A stretch of 64,000 nucleotides of DNA from Siphonodentalium dalli (lineage: Eukaryota; Mollusca; Scaphopoda; Gadilida; Siphonodentaliidae). The stretch is from the NCBI GenBank assembly GCA_032622095.1, contig CP136066.1, positions 131,225,917 to 131,289,916 on the forward strand. Direction: 5' to 3'. The translations under genes and the position numbers were made by a program. The notes beneath the pieces were generated by a model. That model saw only the letters and a list, made by a program, of their open reading frames with translations. It did no database searches and had not been told where the DNA came from. Numbering within the stretch: position 1 is the stretch's first letter; every line of letters begins with the position of its first letter. Below, one piece after another: positions 11,750-23,159 of this stretch.

Positions 11750-12605
11750 AAAATTATTTATATGGATTTTCTAGGAAATAACACCCAAGTTTTGAGAAAA
11801 TGGCTTCAAAAACACTATTTTTCAAAATATCAAATGTGCTGACAACACTACCCCTTCCTTAGATATTAATCTTCATCACTAATATCCATAAAATATGATA
11901 AAGTGAAACATCTAATCCCAAATTCAAAACCTCATCGATTATTTAAAAATGTCTAGTTGTATTCGATAAAATTCTGATCAAATACCACATATTTCCCCCA
12001 ATAAATCGTGCTATGTTCCGAACTTTGAATCGCAGTAATGGTGATTTAAAATAAGACATTGAGCCTAATTGTGTCTGTTTGTGACAATAAGTTCCAAAGA
12101 TGACAATTAATTGTTTCCGATTCATCTGTATTTAATTCTGTCAATAAAGAGATGCTGACAAGTGATGAGAATAAGAGAATTTACTATTAGCTGTGAAACC
12201 GAAAGTAGCTGATTTGCACCATGTTTGTTCTTGATAAGATGCACTACATGTTTATGCAGTTTGTTCGAGTATACTAGCACGTGGCCGCATTAAATTTCTA
12301 GAAATGACGTTTTTTTTGGAGGTCAAGAAATAGCTAGATGCTGGACGGGCACATCAATATTTTTAAAAAATTGAAAATTGATCAGGTTTTGAATTTTGGA
12401 TTAGATTTTTCAAACTTGTTTTGTTTTATCATATTTTATGGATGTTTTTGTGATGATGACTTTAATATATCTAAGTAAGGGGTAATGCTGTCAACACGTT
12501 TAATTAATATTTTGAAAATTAGTGTTTTTGAAGCCATTTTCCCCAAGCTTAGTGTTATTTCCTCGAAAATCCAGATGCGTCCCTTCTAAAAATAATATAA
12601 TCAAT
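11750..12605. mobile_element. foldback-type long inverted repeat
   Basis: Sequence from about 11752 to 11960 (landmarks GAAATAACACCCAAG, AAATGGCTTCAAAAACACTA, ACTACCCCTTCCTTAGATAT, ATCCATAAAATATGATAAA) recurs in inverse orientation at about 12345-12600, at roughly 80-85% identity by eye. The intervening ~380 bp are not part of the arms. Neither arm has an ORF. The small minus ORF at 11943-12125 lies mainly in the spacer and shows no family. It fits a foldback or long-arm MITE, and the transcript could form double-stranded RNA. Confidence 0.75.
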
Positions 12606-12752
12606 AAAAAAAATGTCCTCACACCCCCTGTGTTCTTCACTAATGTTGAGACTTAACGTTGGGAAGTTCCTTTTATTCACAAGAAATGGTGTTTACCTCA
12701 GACCTCTAGTGACATTAACAGGGAAGATTATCGAAATAATGCTTTTTAACTC

Positions 12753-14160
12753 ACCTGAGACGAGGTCTTCGGTGGAGCTATAGTCCATCCGTCCGTTGTA
12801 CCATCCATCCGTCAAGAATCGTCTTCTTCTCCAGTACCATAAGACCCGAATGGGTTCATATTTGGTGTGGATGTTCCCTAGGTTTACTCACATTCAGATT
12901 TGTTCAAATGAGGTCACCAGGTCAATTAGTTGCAAAACCAGGGCCATAACTATTTTCCTCCATAATAATTCTTAGAATGACTTCTCAAAAACCATTGGGC
13001 CGATTCAGCTTATATTTGGAATGGAGGGGCCTTGGGTGACTGGGGTTTAGAACTGTTCAAATGGGCTTTCTGATTCAAATATGGGCGGAGCCAGGGACAT
13101 AACTTAAAAAAATTATTAAAAAAAAATATATATATTTTTATAGTTTAAATTTTTTTAAATTTATTATTTGTATTTTAATTAATTTTTTTAAAATTTAATT
13201 TAGATTTAACTCCTTCAGTGACTCCTTATTCAATTTAACACACCTGTTATGAAACACTTGTACTGCACTGAATTGTAATGCTTTTGTCAATAAGCATGCC
13301 TTATTTATCAGATCTTATCTGACATATTTGATAAACAAATAAATGGGGAGAATGTGGGGTCATTAATGTTCAGTTTTGATTTGAGATAGAATCCCATGTT
13401 TTCTTAGCTGGGCTTGTAAACAAATTAACTTTTCTCTTGAGTGAGTGAGATGGTGTCTGTATAAACCATATAGATTATTATGTAGATTGATTTTAATATC
13501 TGGCTAGTCAAAAGTGGCTGAGATAGGGATTTAACACTTTTGCTTTCAAAGAGTTGACTTCCATCTCCTAAACCTATCCTTTGAAATCACTGAACCATTG
13601 GATATGATAGTGAGAGCTCTTTGTATGATGTACATAGGGGCAGAGGCTATGATTTTTAAAACTACACCCACCCACCCCAAATAATTTAACCCCTTATTAA
13701 GACAAATTAATTGAGCTTTGATTTCAAGTTGGGTACTGATTTATGGATTCCTGTGGTCCTATTTTTGATAAATTATTAGTTGTAGATATAACAGGTGTTA
13801 CAATATTACATGTATGTATATACAGGCTGTTGACTCTTTATCTACATTGTATGCTAATGATTTGTAGATCTATTATGATGATAATGTCAAGGAAAAAGTA
13901 TCAGTGGTGCCAGAATATGAACCCTTCCCTAAATTTTTAAACTACTTTGGAAGCTCAACTTTCAACTCTTAAAATATACCGTTTGAAATTACTAGATGAA
14001 TGGATCTCATAAATTGAGATTTACATTGGTTCAAATATGGGCAGAATAGGGCAGAGATAAGGGATTTAACTCTCACTCATCCACCTTACTGTACCTGTAT
14101 CTATGCTGTTGAATTCAAGTTTGGTACTGGTATAATAATATATAGATTACTAATGATTTC
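12753..14160 (+). mobile_element. modular element, family C, long copy with 3' unique region
   Basis: It starts AACTCACCTGAGACGAGG, TCTTCGGTGGAGCTATAG and a CCATCCGTCC array, then family-C monomers (GGGTTCATATTTGGTGTGG and others) to about 13090. An extremely AT-rich tract follows (13100-13205), then a 3' region (about 13560-14160) with ACAGGTGTTACAATA, TAGATGAATGGATCTCATA and GCAGAGATAAGGGATTTAAC. The same order is found at 35325-36485, which shows the 3' region belongs to the element. The 65-aa ORF at 13743 is within it and not supported. Confidence 0.6.
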
Positions 14161-14649
14161 AAACTGACAGGTTGGGATGGGGGGGGGGGGTATTTGGTGG
14201 CAATGTTAGAGACAATGGGAGGTCATAGAGGGTCATTGGGGTCAAACAGTTGTAAAGTTCATACCTGATACAACATTAGTTGTAAATTTGATTTTCACAC
14301 CAAGCATAGGTTAGAATTGTTCTCATAGTTTGATTTTCCAACCAGTATGTTTTTAGACGAACAGTCAATATTTTTCCAACTTCCTGTAAAACTGTTGGGC
14401 CGAAATTCGAAATGACCACATTTTTTTAATTTATGGTGGGGGCAGGTTAGCCATAAATTTTAACTTTATGGAGGATGTCAGGTTGGCCACACATTTTAAC
14501 TTTATGGGGGATATCAGGTTGGAAATTTCCAAAAGTTGGAGAGCTTCATATTCCAACCTAACTGAGGAATGTGGTCTTGTTGTCTTATTTAAAAAGAGTT
14601 GGTGGTTGAAGATTTGTCAGTGGTGTGCAATTAGAAATTTCAAGGTGAA
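14161..14649. other. intron with short G-run; unassigned
   Basis: A G-run at about 14180 is followed by unassigned sequence. A 40-bp phrase containing ACTTTATGG is duplicated near 14460-14515 (CCACACATTTTAACTTTATG and its neighbour). The 138-aa ORF at 14468-14884 spans this and the next repeat and has no recognisable domain. Confidence 0.35.
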
Positions 14650-14805
14650 GGCCTCTCAACGAAGATCCTCCAGCTATGTCCCTGTTCAGAATTACTTGTC
14701 TTTAGTCATTTTGACAAGTACTGACTGTTGTAGTCTTCAGTGTGCCAGTCTTCTCAGTCTTTGCAGTCAGGTGAGCGACTCCACAATCATTGACTGTCTT
14801 GTTAA
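14650..14805. repeat. interspersed repeat, family I, copy 2
   Basis: GTCTTCTCAGTCTTTGCAG and GGTGAGCGACTCCACAATC match the copy near 2385-2465. Function unknown. Confidence 0.5.
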
Positions 14806-15064
14806 TTTAAAGAAACTACCTTTATGTCAAAAGCTGCTATTCAAATACATACGTCTGTGCCTGCATGTCATCAAATTTGACTGAGAGAAGATGTTCGTTG
14901 GTGGCTTGCTTTGGGTGAGTGTCTATATATGCTAACATTGCTTTTTAATTTATATTTAACCAGATAAATGTTAACATCACCCTGAATTTATGTTCATAAT
15001 GAATACAAACACATTTCTCAACACGAAATGGCAACTCTGAAGATGCAAAACATATAAAATGCCT

Positions 15065-15785
15065 TTGCTATCAAGTTTGTGCTATTGTCATGGGTTGGTG
15101 TCTGTCCATGTGTACATCCGTCCATCAAAAATTTCATTTGGCACACCCTGCAGGCCACATCCCTCATCCAATTGTCACCAAATTCATATGGATCCTTGGG
15201 GTGACCTCTAGATAAGATAGGAGCTTACAAATTTTTTCAAATTCCGTTAAATAATATGGCCAAAGGCTATCTTGGGTTTCACATTTAAATCCATTGGCAC
15301 ACCCTATAGCCCTTCATTATTGGAGAAATGATTTGAAAATATACAGGCAGAACAGGATCACCTCTAGATGGGAGCTATCAAATTTGAGCTATTTTCTATC
15401 AAAAACATGGCCGCCGGAAGCCATCTTGTATTTAACTCTTTGCATGACTATATCCTTTGGCACACTCTGTTAAATCTAACATTTTCATCCAATTGATCCC
15501 AGACTGCATAGGGATCTTCTGGGTGATCTTTAGATATTAAAGAGGTATTAAATTTCAACAACTTTCGATAAAAAACATGGCTGCCAGCAGCCAACTTGGA
15601 TTTCAATCTTTGCATAACTAAATTCTTTGGCATGTCCTATACGCTAGCTGCCTATCCAAACAAATTTATTAATCTGTTTCATCCCGAACTTCATATGAAT
15701 CTTTGGGGTTACCTTTTGATGGAGCTAGGAAAGTTTTCCTAATTTCGTTGAAAAACATGGCTGTCAGTGGTCTTCTTGTATAAAT
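15065..15785 (+). mobile_element. modular element, family D, diverged copy
   Basis: It starts CAAGTTTGTGCTATTGTCATG with CATCCGTCCATC. About four monomers of ~165 bp follow, each with ACATGGCYGCCRGNAGCCA, TTTAACTCTTTGCATGACT, a TTTGGCACRCCCTATAG-type phrase and a 'CATATGGATCTTGGGGTGA' phrase. Its right end runs directly into a family-A copy at 15786. The 61-aa minus ORF is a monomer read-through. Confidence 0.6.
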
Positions 15786-16835
15786 TTGTATTTTGGGGGA
15801 CTATTAAAATAACCCGTTTCCGTCTTTCCATTTGGAAAGTGTCCGGATGGGCCGTCGGATCAAAACCAAATTCGGTATGTGTGTTTACCAGATCAAAATA
15901 CAGTTCATGTTCCAATATGGGTTCGGTCTGCCCAATTTTGCCTGAGTTATGGCCCCTTTTGACTTAGAATCTGTCCATCCATTCGGAAAGTTTCCGGATG
16001 AGAACTTTATTTTGGGCTATCGGATCAAATCCAAATTTGGAATGTGAGTTTATCAGCTCAAAACACAGGTCAAGTTCGAATATGGGTTCGTTCCCATTTT
16101 TGCCAGAGTTATGCCCCTTTTGAACTTAGAATCTGTAATTTGACCTCATTTGAACAAATCTGAACCCCAGTCACCCATGGACCTTCACACCAAATATGAA
16201 CCCAATCGACCCGATGGTACAAGAGAAGAAGTCGTTTCAAGAATTACTATGGAGGGAAAGAGTTATGGCCCTGACTTCGCAACTATTTGACCCAGTGACC
16301 TCATTTGAACAAATCTGAATGTTAGTCACCTAATGAACATCCACACGAAATATGAACCCATTCGGTCTTATGGATCTGGAGAAGAAGATGTTTAAAGAAT
16401 TGTTGACAGATGGACGGATGGATTGACGGATGGTTGGACGGACGAGGAGTGATGACTAAATCTCCACCGGAGACTTCGTCTCAGGTGAGCTAAAAACCTA
16501 TCCTTACTAAAATGCCATCTTTTCGGGGGACACGTGGTCGGTGACCTTTTATTTAAACAGATGTCAACCAGCATGGGAATCTGTGCACCTGTAATTTTGA
16601 GTCATTTTGGTGGAGTTATTGCCATTTTTTCGACATAGAATCATACATTCATCTTTGTCCGAACCTGTATTATTAGAATTTTGTTGATTTGTTTATTTGT
16701 ATGCAGCTCAGTTATAATAAGACAATACACAAGTTATTAGTCCATATAATATATAGTTATATAAAGCCTCCACTCCAAATGAAGCCACCGTCGGGGGGCC
16801 TCTGTGGCCGAGCGGCCTATTATTTTAATAGCTTA
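15786..16835 (+). mobile_element. modular element, family A, short copy with a nested family-C copy
   Basis: Starts GTATTTTGGGGGACTATTAAAATAACC. Two CCGGATG...AAGTTCGAA monomers follow (15840-16135). A minus-orientation family-C copy interrupts it (16137-16497), and an extra family-A right end lies at 16510-16560 (TTTTCGGGGGACACGTGG). Sequence homologous to 8740-8925 then follows and ends with a GGCCGAGCGGCC hairpin at about 16807-16830. Confidence 0.6.
16137..16497 (-). mobile_element. family C copy, minus orientation
   Basis: Read on the minus strand it gives TTTTTAGCTCACCTGAGACG, AAGTCTCCGGTGGAGATT, CCGTCC-type repeats, CTTCTTCTCCAG, and two monomers with GGTTCATATTTCGTGTGG. It is nested inside the family-A copy. 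Confidence 0.65.
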
Positions 16836-16969
16836 TATTTAATATGGAGGGTCCTTGAGTGACTGCGATTCATATTTATTCAAATAGGGTCATCGGGTAA
16901 AATACAGTATGTGTGAGGTCATCTGGTAAAATACAGTAGGTGTGAGGTGGGGACATAACTTTTTATACG
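16836..16969. repeat. family C monomer fragment with an internal duplication
   Basis: AGCTTATATTTAATATGGAG and GGTCCTTGAGTGACTGCG are family-C monomer phrases. A short stretch, GTCATCKGGTAAAATACAGT, is present twice in tandem at about 16888-16940. Confidence 0.45.
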
Positions 16970-17813
16970 CCCTTTTGAAAAAAAGGCCGTATTATAGTAT
17001 TGGTCGTCCGTCCGTTAACCTGTTGTCCGGATGATAACTTTAGTTAGTCAACCAAATTTAATAAAATGGTATGTGGGTTTATTAGCCGAAAAGTAAGTTC
17101 AAGTTCGAATTTGGGTTCCGCCCGCCAATTTTCACCGGAGTTATGCCCCTTATTTGACGTTTTTTGACTTAGAAAATCCTTGAAATTTGTTGTCCGGATG
17201 ATAACTTTAGTATAGTTTATCGGAATGAATCCAAATTTGGTATATTACTTTCTCCCACCAAAACACAGGTCAAGTTCGAACTTGGGTTCTGTCCGACCAT
17301 TTTTGGCAGAGTTATGCCCCTTTTTCGACTCAGAAAATTCAGTTTTTCTTATGTATTTTGGTTTCCGGATGATAACTCGATTTTGGAATGTTTATACGCA
17401 AAACCCGTTTTTTTGTGGATTACATATATCGAAATACAGCTCAAGTCCGAATTTCGTTTTAATCCGATAATTTTTGCGAGAGTTATGGCCCCTTTTTTGA
17501 CGTAATTTGACTTAGAAAATCCCTGAAATTTGTTGTCCGGATGATAACTTTAGTTAGAGTGAACCGATTTCAATCAAATTTGGTATGTGGGTTTATTAGG
17601 AGAAAAGACAGCTCAAGTTCGAATTTGGGTTCCGTCCGCCAATTTTCACCGGAGTTATGCCCCTTATTACAAGCTGTTTAGCCTATATAATGATTGTTTT
17701 GATGTGTTATGATCTAAATAACACCTACAAAATTGACAATTCAAGGTCAAATCGCGCAATTCGCCGAAAAGCAGAGGGGAAACAGTCCGGACGAAGTCGG
17801 GTCCACCTGCTAG
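16970..17813 (+). mobile_element. family A-like element ending in a Helitron-type 3' terminus
   Basis: Starts with an inverted-repeat hairpin (TATACGCCCTTTT...AAAAGGCCGTATTATA) and CGTCCGTCCGTT. Four monomers of ~180 bp follow (GTCCGGATGATAACTTTAG, CAAGTTCGAATTTGGGTTC, GAGTTATGCCCC). A unique tail follows, then AGTCCGGACGAAGTCGGG and CTAG (17810-17813) before T. The 5' inverted hairpin, internal tandem repeat and 3' hairpin with CTAG fit a Helentron/Helitron-type nonautonomous element. ORFs at 17225-17505 are monomer read-throughs. Confidence 0.7.
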
Positions 17814-18207
17814 TATATAATATAATAATCAACTAAAGATTGTAAAGAATTTGCTAAATATGAACAATAAATTGATGTACATTTATGTGATCAGTATAAA
17901 TTAAAAGGTGAGGGTTTATTGCTTCTGGATGACGTAACAATATGGTAGTTGAATAATCTGGAATCAGGACTATAAATGTTAAGGACAATAATAGCTGTTA
18001 GGTCATGAATATAGTTCAAAGAGCTTGGGCATCTCATATGATCGAAACATGTTGGTATTAAAGAAATGAAAATTTCTTCACACAAATTTAACAATGAACT
18101 CACGCGGTCATGCCTCATGTATTCAAAATATATTCTATCACATTGACATAGTACATATTTGGTGCCTTGATTCAACTTTTCAACCAAAAGTTAACTCTCT
18201 CTTCTAG

Positions 18208-18739
18208 AAACACAGAACGAGAAGATACGGAATCTCCTCGGTGGATTTCAGCTGTAAATGTTTTAACTGACCATTCACCTGACAGCATCTTGGAAAAACC
18301 AAAAAGATCAACACCTTCACATCTATGCCAAGTGTGTGGGAAACTATATGAATCGCGACAATCGCAGGAGCGACACATGCAGCAACACACTGGCAATTAT
18401 CGATTTACATGTAATGTCTGTAATAAGGGGTTTAGCTACCGTCACCATTACGATGAGCATGTTAATGGACACTTCTCTATAAAATCGTACAACTGCAAGA
18501 ATGAGAAATGTGGTGCTGCCTTCATACGGAGAAGAGACTTTGAGTTTCATAGTTCAATATGTGGGAAGTCTGCTCAAGTGAAATGCAACTATTGTGACAA
18601 GGTGTTCAAGTCTGAGAAATACCAGAGGGCTCATATGACTGCAGCTCACACCCAGCCCAAGAAGTATCAGTGCGATCATTGTGGGAAGGAGTTTGCTCAT
18701 CGCAGCTCTGCCCACAAGCACTTAAAGACCAAACACTGA
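18208..18739 (+). CDS. terminal exon with five C2H2 zinc fingers (BTB-zinc finger protein)
   Basis: The exon follows acceptor CTCTCTTCTAG (ends 18207), is read in the frame needed by the 2786-3543 exon, and ends at TGA 18737-18739. After about 40 linker residues come five fingers. F1 is CQVCGKLYESRQSQERHMQQH, with a last histidine. F2 is C-N-V-C...H-x-x-x-H (CNVCNKGFSYRHHYDEH). F3 is atypical, with CKNEKC spacing and a final HSSIC (C-x4-C, H-x3-C). F4 is CNYCDKVFKSEKYQRAH with a long H-x4-H. F5 is CDHCGKEFAHRSSAHKH and ends the protein at KTKH. The fingers should bind DNA while the BTB domain mediates dimerisation or corepression. The region upstream of the AG (18167-18207) is open but intronic. 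No AATAAA was seen within the next ~150 bp. A broken paralogue is at 39667-40341. Confidence 0.9.
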
Positions 18740-19364
18740 AGTAATTTTTATGAGTCCTGTTTGCTATAAACATTTCTTAGTGACATTCCACTTCTGATTT
18801 GTCAAAGTTCTTGTTGTATATCAGGTGTGGGGCACTTCTGGTCCTACCATATGCATTGATGAACGTGATTAGCAAGCTTCAATATTTTCAATGTATTTGT
18901 CACCAACATTAATATTAATGGACACTGCTTTCTTCTACTGAGAGAAAAGACACTCAGGTTCAGAATATTTGGGGATCATATCCTCTCTCTCTTTAGAACT
19001 AACTAGATCATGAATTGGAAATGATTGTTTCTGCCTCTTTACAATGTTCATCTGTATGTAATATTTTTTATATAAACAATTACACAAATCAGACCATAAT
19101 ATTACATGGTCAGTGTTTTTTTTCTCATGAAAATTAAGATGTGTGCTTAAAGTTAGGTAAAGAGATGGCAGTGACAATAATAACTTAATCTGGTTATTAA
19201 ATGGCTGTCCTGTTTCAATAACTACATTGCATATGTCAAAGCATATGCATGAGTTAGTCGAAAATCTATGGGATACTAAAGATATTTCAATGTATAGTCA
19301 ATTTTGGACTAATGCATGAGTATGCTGTTTATGTGATGTGAATATTCAGCATTGCCAACAGAGG
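18740..19364 (+). other. 3' untranslated/flanking region of the BTB-zinc finger gene
   Basis: AT-rich, without a supported ORF. No canonical AATAAA close to the stop codon, so the polyadenylation site cannot be placed. Confidence 0.4.
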
Positions 19365-19620
19365 CCATCAAGATTCAAGATTCAATGAAATTTATTTGAT
19401 ATTCAATATTTTACAGTAGATATATAACAACAGGACCCCACAAAAAGTTTAACTTGCCCTGCCCTTATGTGAGTATTATGATACAATATAATGTTTACTT
19501 ATAATTGAGCATGTATTTTGCATGTGCATATTTACAATGTGTGTAGTTCCGTATATACATCATACATGGGCAAGAAGGGGTCGGGGTACATGGGGGTGGG
19601 GTGTGAGATGGAGATTGTAG
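19365..19620 (-). repeat. possible SINE or retroposed 3' end, minus orientation
   Basis: On the minus strand the segment ends with AATAAATTTCATTG, then ATCTTGAATCTTGA: a polyadenylation-like AATAAA followed by a short tandem tail, as at the 3' end of many SINEs and LINEs. Upstream (minus) it contains GTGGGGTCCTGTTG and a C-rich stretch (CACCCCACCCCCATG). No tRNA-like A/B box was identified with confidence. Confidence 0.4.
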
Positions 19621-19711
19621 TCATTGTTTTATGCTTTAACTGGGTAGCCAATATGATTATCTTAATGTCTTCATGTTGTGACCAGCTCAATCATCTTGCA
19701 ATACCTGTATA

Positions 19712-20245
19712 TTTTTGTCCCCCGAAAAATTTATTTTTGGGGGACTATAGAAACGGGGTCCGTCCGTCCGTCGAGCCGTTCGTCCGTCCGTCCGTCCGTC
19801 ACACTTTTGAGTACCTTCATGGTGTAATCAACTCCTCCTACATATTTCATCCCAGAGATATGAAACTTCAGAATATTGTTGCCCATATATTGAAGATGTG
19901 CATCATGTATATAGATGACGGAAAAATTATCTTTTGACTGAGTTATTAACCCTTTTTGACTTAGAAAATTTCAACATTTTTTATAATTTTCTGTATGAGG
20001 GTACCTTCGTGGTGTAATCAACTCCTCCTACAGTTTTGATCGTTGATATTTGAAACTTCAAAGTATTGTTACCCACATATTGGAGATGTGCAACATGTAT
20101 ATAGATGACAGAATATTTTTTTTTTTACAGAGTTATTAACCCTTTTCAACTTAAAAAATTTCAACATTTTTTTTTAATTTCTTCAATAAAGCGGCATCGT
20201 CTTGCCACTTTTTCGGGGGACACTGTGGTCTGCTGACCTTTTATT
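19712..20245 (+). mobile_element. modular element, family B, complete copy
   Basis: Starts GTCCCCCGAAAAATT...TTGGGGGACTATAG (hairpin), followed by a CCGTCCGTCGAGCCG and CCGTCC array. Two to three ~185-bp monomers follow: GTACCTTCATGGTGTAATC, AACTCCTCCTACAG, GAAACTTCAGAATATTGTTG, GTGCAACATGTATATAGATG and GAGTTATTAACCC. Right end CTTTTTCGGGGGACACTGTG, then a TGGTCTGCTGACC hairpin and TTTTATTTT. Ends match family A, body does not, so A and B share terminal modules. Confidence 0.7.
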
Positions 20246-20991
20246 TTAACCACAATCAATATCATGAGGTATACGTACATGTATGTTATCAACAATAATG
20301 TGGAAATTGACACTATTTTTAGGTGGTCCAAGAAATATTGGGTGTGAATAATGCTTGATTTGATTGAGGAATAGGTTACAATCATGCATAAGTTGTTTAA
20401 CTTTGCATTGTTGTTCAGAAGTACATGTGCATGAGTGACACATGGAGGAGATGTGGCATAGGTTTGTTGGCATGTTCCCCACCAGGAGAGCTGACCAGGA
20501 GAGGGAGGATAATATTGTGAGAATATTATAGAGTAGATTAATTTCTGCCCCCTCTTCTGGACAGTCTCTGCTGGCTGGCATTGCCTCATTGTATATAATA
20601 GTGGAGAGTATACATACAAGCTGGCTTGTTATTTGTTATTTGAATAGGGTGTATTTGTTTATGAAATGTGTTTTCAGGTATTTATGATATTTATCACTAG
20701 TTTCTATGCGAAGCTTATACAATCACACAGGACTTCATTCCATAGACATCTGGCTCTGGTTGATATGACACTTCTTGATTTTTTTGTTCTTCTGAATTCA
20801 CAATACAGATTGAATTTGCTTTTAACCGTGTATTGTGGTTGTGGATATCATGTATATTAGTAAATATTGAAGACAGCGATTTGGGGAGTTTCTTTTGATG
20901 GAAATCATATAAAATTTGTAGTAGTTGCATGTTTCCAATGTCCTTCATCCATAGCAAATTGTGGTCCCTGCATATTTCTGGTATTTTTTTT
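20246..20991. other. no recognisable feature
   Basis: AT-rich intergenic DNA. ORFs of 111 and 152 aa on the minus strand overlap in different frames and have low-complexity composition. No domain seen. Confidence 0.35.
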
Positions 20992-22550
20992 TAGCTCAAC
21001 TTTACTTTGTAAAGTTTGAGCTATTGCCATGGCTTTGTCGTCCGTCGTCCGTCGTCCGTGTGTGAGGGTGTGTGTGTGCGTGTGTGATGCGTCAACAATT
21101 TCCTTTAGCACGGGCTACAGGTCATAACTTTGGTCGGATCATTATAAAATTTGTCATAGCTGTTGACATTGACATGTAGATGGGAACGAGTCATTTTGGG
21201 GTCATTCGGGAAATAAACATGGCCACCAGTGGCCATCTTGGATTTCAAAATTCAATCCATTAGCACGGGCTACAGGTCCTACCGTTTGTCTGATCATCAT
21301 GAAATTTGTCATGGATGTTAATATCGACATGTAGATGGGAACGAGTCATTTTGGGGTCGTTTGGCCAAAAAACATGGCCGCCAGCAGCCATTTTGAATAT
21401 TACTCTTTGCATGACTAAATTGTTTGGCACGGGCTACAGGTCCTACCTTTGATAGAATCATCATGAAATTTGTCATTAACAATGACATATAGATGGGAAT
21501 GAGTCATTTTGGGGTCGTTCGGCCATAAAACATGGCTGCGGGAAGCCATCATGGATTTTACTCTTTGCATGACTAAATTCTTTGGCACGGGCTACAGGTC
21601 GTACCTTTGGTCGGATCATTATGAAATTTGTCATTGACATTGACATGATGACATTGAAATTACTCTTTGCATGACTAAATCCTTTGTCGCGGGCTACAGG
21701 TCGTACCTTTTGTCTGATGATTATGAAATTTGTCATGAACGTTGCCATTGACATGTAGATGGGAACGAGTCATTTTGGTGTCATTCGGCCAAAAAACATG
21801 GCCACTGGCAGCCATCTTGGATTTCAAAATTCAATCCATTGGCGCAGGCTACAGGTCGTACTGTTCGTCTGATCATCATGAAATTTGTCATGGATGTTAA
21901 TATTGACATGTAGATGGGAACGAGTGATTTTGGGGTCGTCGGCCAAAAAACATGGCTGCCAGCAGCCATCTTGGATTTTACTCTTTGCATGACTAAATCC
22001 TTTGGCGCGGGCTACAGGTTGTAGCTTTGGTCGGAACTTCATGAAATTTTTCATGGATGTTAACAATGACATGTAGATGGGAACGAGTCATTTTGGTGTC
22101 TTTCGGCCTAAAAACATGGCCGCCAGCAGCCATCTTGGATTTTACTCTTTGCATGACTAAATCCTTTGTCGCGGGCTACAGGTCGTACCTTTTGTCTGAT
22201 GTTTATGAAATTTGTCATGAACGTTGCCATTGACATGTAGATGGGAACGAGTCATTTTGGGGTCATTCGGCAACAAAATTCAATCCATTGGCGATGGCAA
22301 CAGGTCGTACTATTCGTCTGATCATCATGAAATTTGTCATGGATGTTAACACTGACATGTAGATGGGAACGAGTCATTTGGGGTCAATTGGCCAAAAAAC
22401 ATGGCCACCAGCAGCCATCTTGGATTTTACTCTTTGCATGACTAAATCCTTTGGCGCAGGTCAGACATTGCAATTAGCACATTTCCTTTCCTATATACTG
22501 TCAACCATTAAATTATTCCCCTACCTAAGTTGAGCTACAGTGTCATTGAC
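20992..22550 (+). mobile_element. modular element, family D, complete copy with about nine monomers
   Basis: Left end TTTTTAGCTCAACTTTAC with the AAAGTTTGAGCTATTGCC hairpin partner, a CGTCCGTCGTCCGT array and a GTGTGTGTG stretch. Monomers of ~155-165 bp follow, each with CACGGGCTACAGGTCGTACC, a TCATGAAATTTGTCATG-type phrase, GACATGTAGATGGGAACGAG, TCATTTTGGGGTCATTCGG, ACATGGCCGCCAGCAGCCA and TTTTACTCTTTGCATGACT. Several monomers are truncated. Right end CTAAGTTGAGCTACAGTGTC, whose AAGTTGAGCTA is inverse to the left end. Minus ORFs here are monomer read-throughs. Confidence 0.75.
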
Positions 22551-23159
22551 TCTTTCATATTATGATTTATCAGGAAGCAACTGACAAACAAGGAGTGCTT
22601 GTAAATTCTCAATAAAAGCACACCAACCTGGAATAAAAATTCAACTGGAAGCGTCTCACCCATACTACAAGATAAGCAGCAGTGAAGATTAGACATAAGA
22701 TGTAGTTGAGATCACTGCGATAAAAACCACTCTGAGTGGAGCTGTCACTTTGTGTTCAGGGATTTACTTAAATCCCACTCTATAAATGTATATAATTGTA
22801 GTTTAAACTTGAAATGTTTTAGAATACTTACTTTAAAGTACTCCGATTATGGGCCATTGGGTTCCGAGTTAGAGTGTCCCTAGATGCATTTCCTTGTCCA
22901 GTGCAACACATACCCAGCGAAGTGCATAAAGCTTTTAATGCATCATCACATGCCATTGCCTGTTATATAATCCCTAACTGGAACTTTTTGGAGAGTAACG
23001 CGTGCATGCTTACATGCATGAAATTTACTTAGTTAAATATTCATAGTTGGGTGTTAGCCTTTCACTAGTTCAGATCATGGCTTATTGCCAAGTTCAGATC
23101 ATGGCTTATCGCCAGTGGGTGGTACTACCGCTGTGGGTGTGGCCTCTGTGGAAAACTCT
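22551..23159. other. no recognisable feature
   Basis: Intergenic. TTCAGATCATGGCTTATYGC is duplicated in tandem at about 23070-23115. Confidence 0.4.

Larger units (their letters stand above)
3544..18207 (+). other. 14.7-kb intron of the BTB-zinc finger gene, packed with repeats
   Basis: Donor GTGAGT at 3544 and acceptor CTCTCTTCTAG ending at 18207. The donor leaves two codon bases and the acceptor exon needs exactly one, so the frame is kept (phase 2). That agreement supports one transcription unit. The intron holds at least ten repeat insertions, listed separately. A further exon inside it cannot be excluded, but none was recognised. Confidence 0.7.

Noticed and set aside
14468-14884. 138-aa plus-strand ORF
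   Set aside because: Spans a dispersed repeat; no recognised domain and no splice evidence.
20161-20619. 152-aa minus-strand ORF
   Set aside because: Overlaps another ORF in a different frame, no domain, partly inside the right end of a family-B element.
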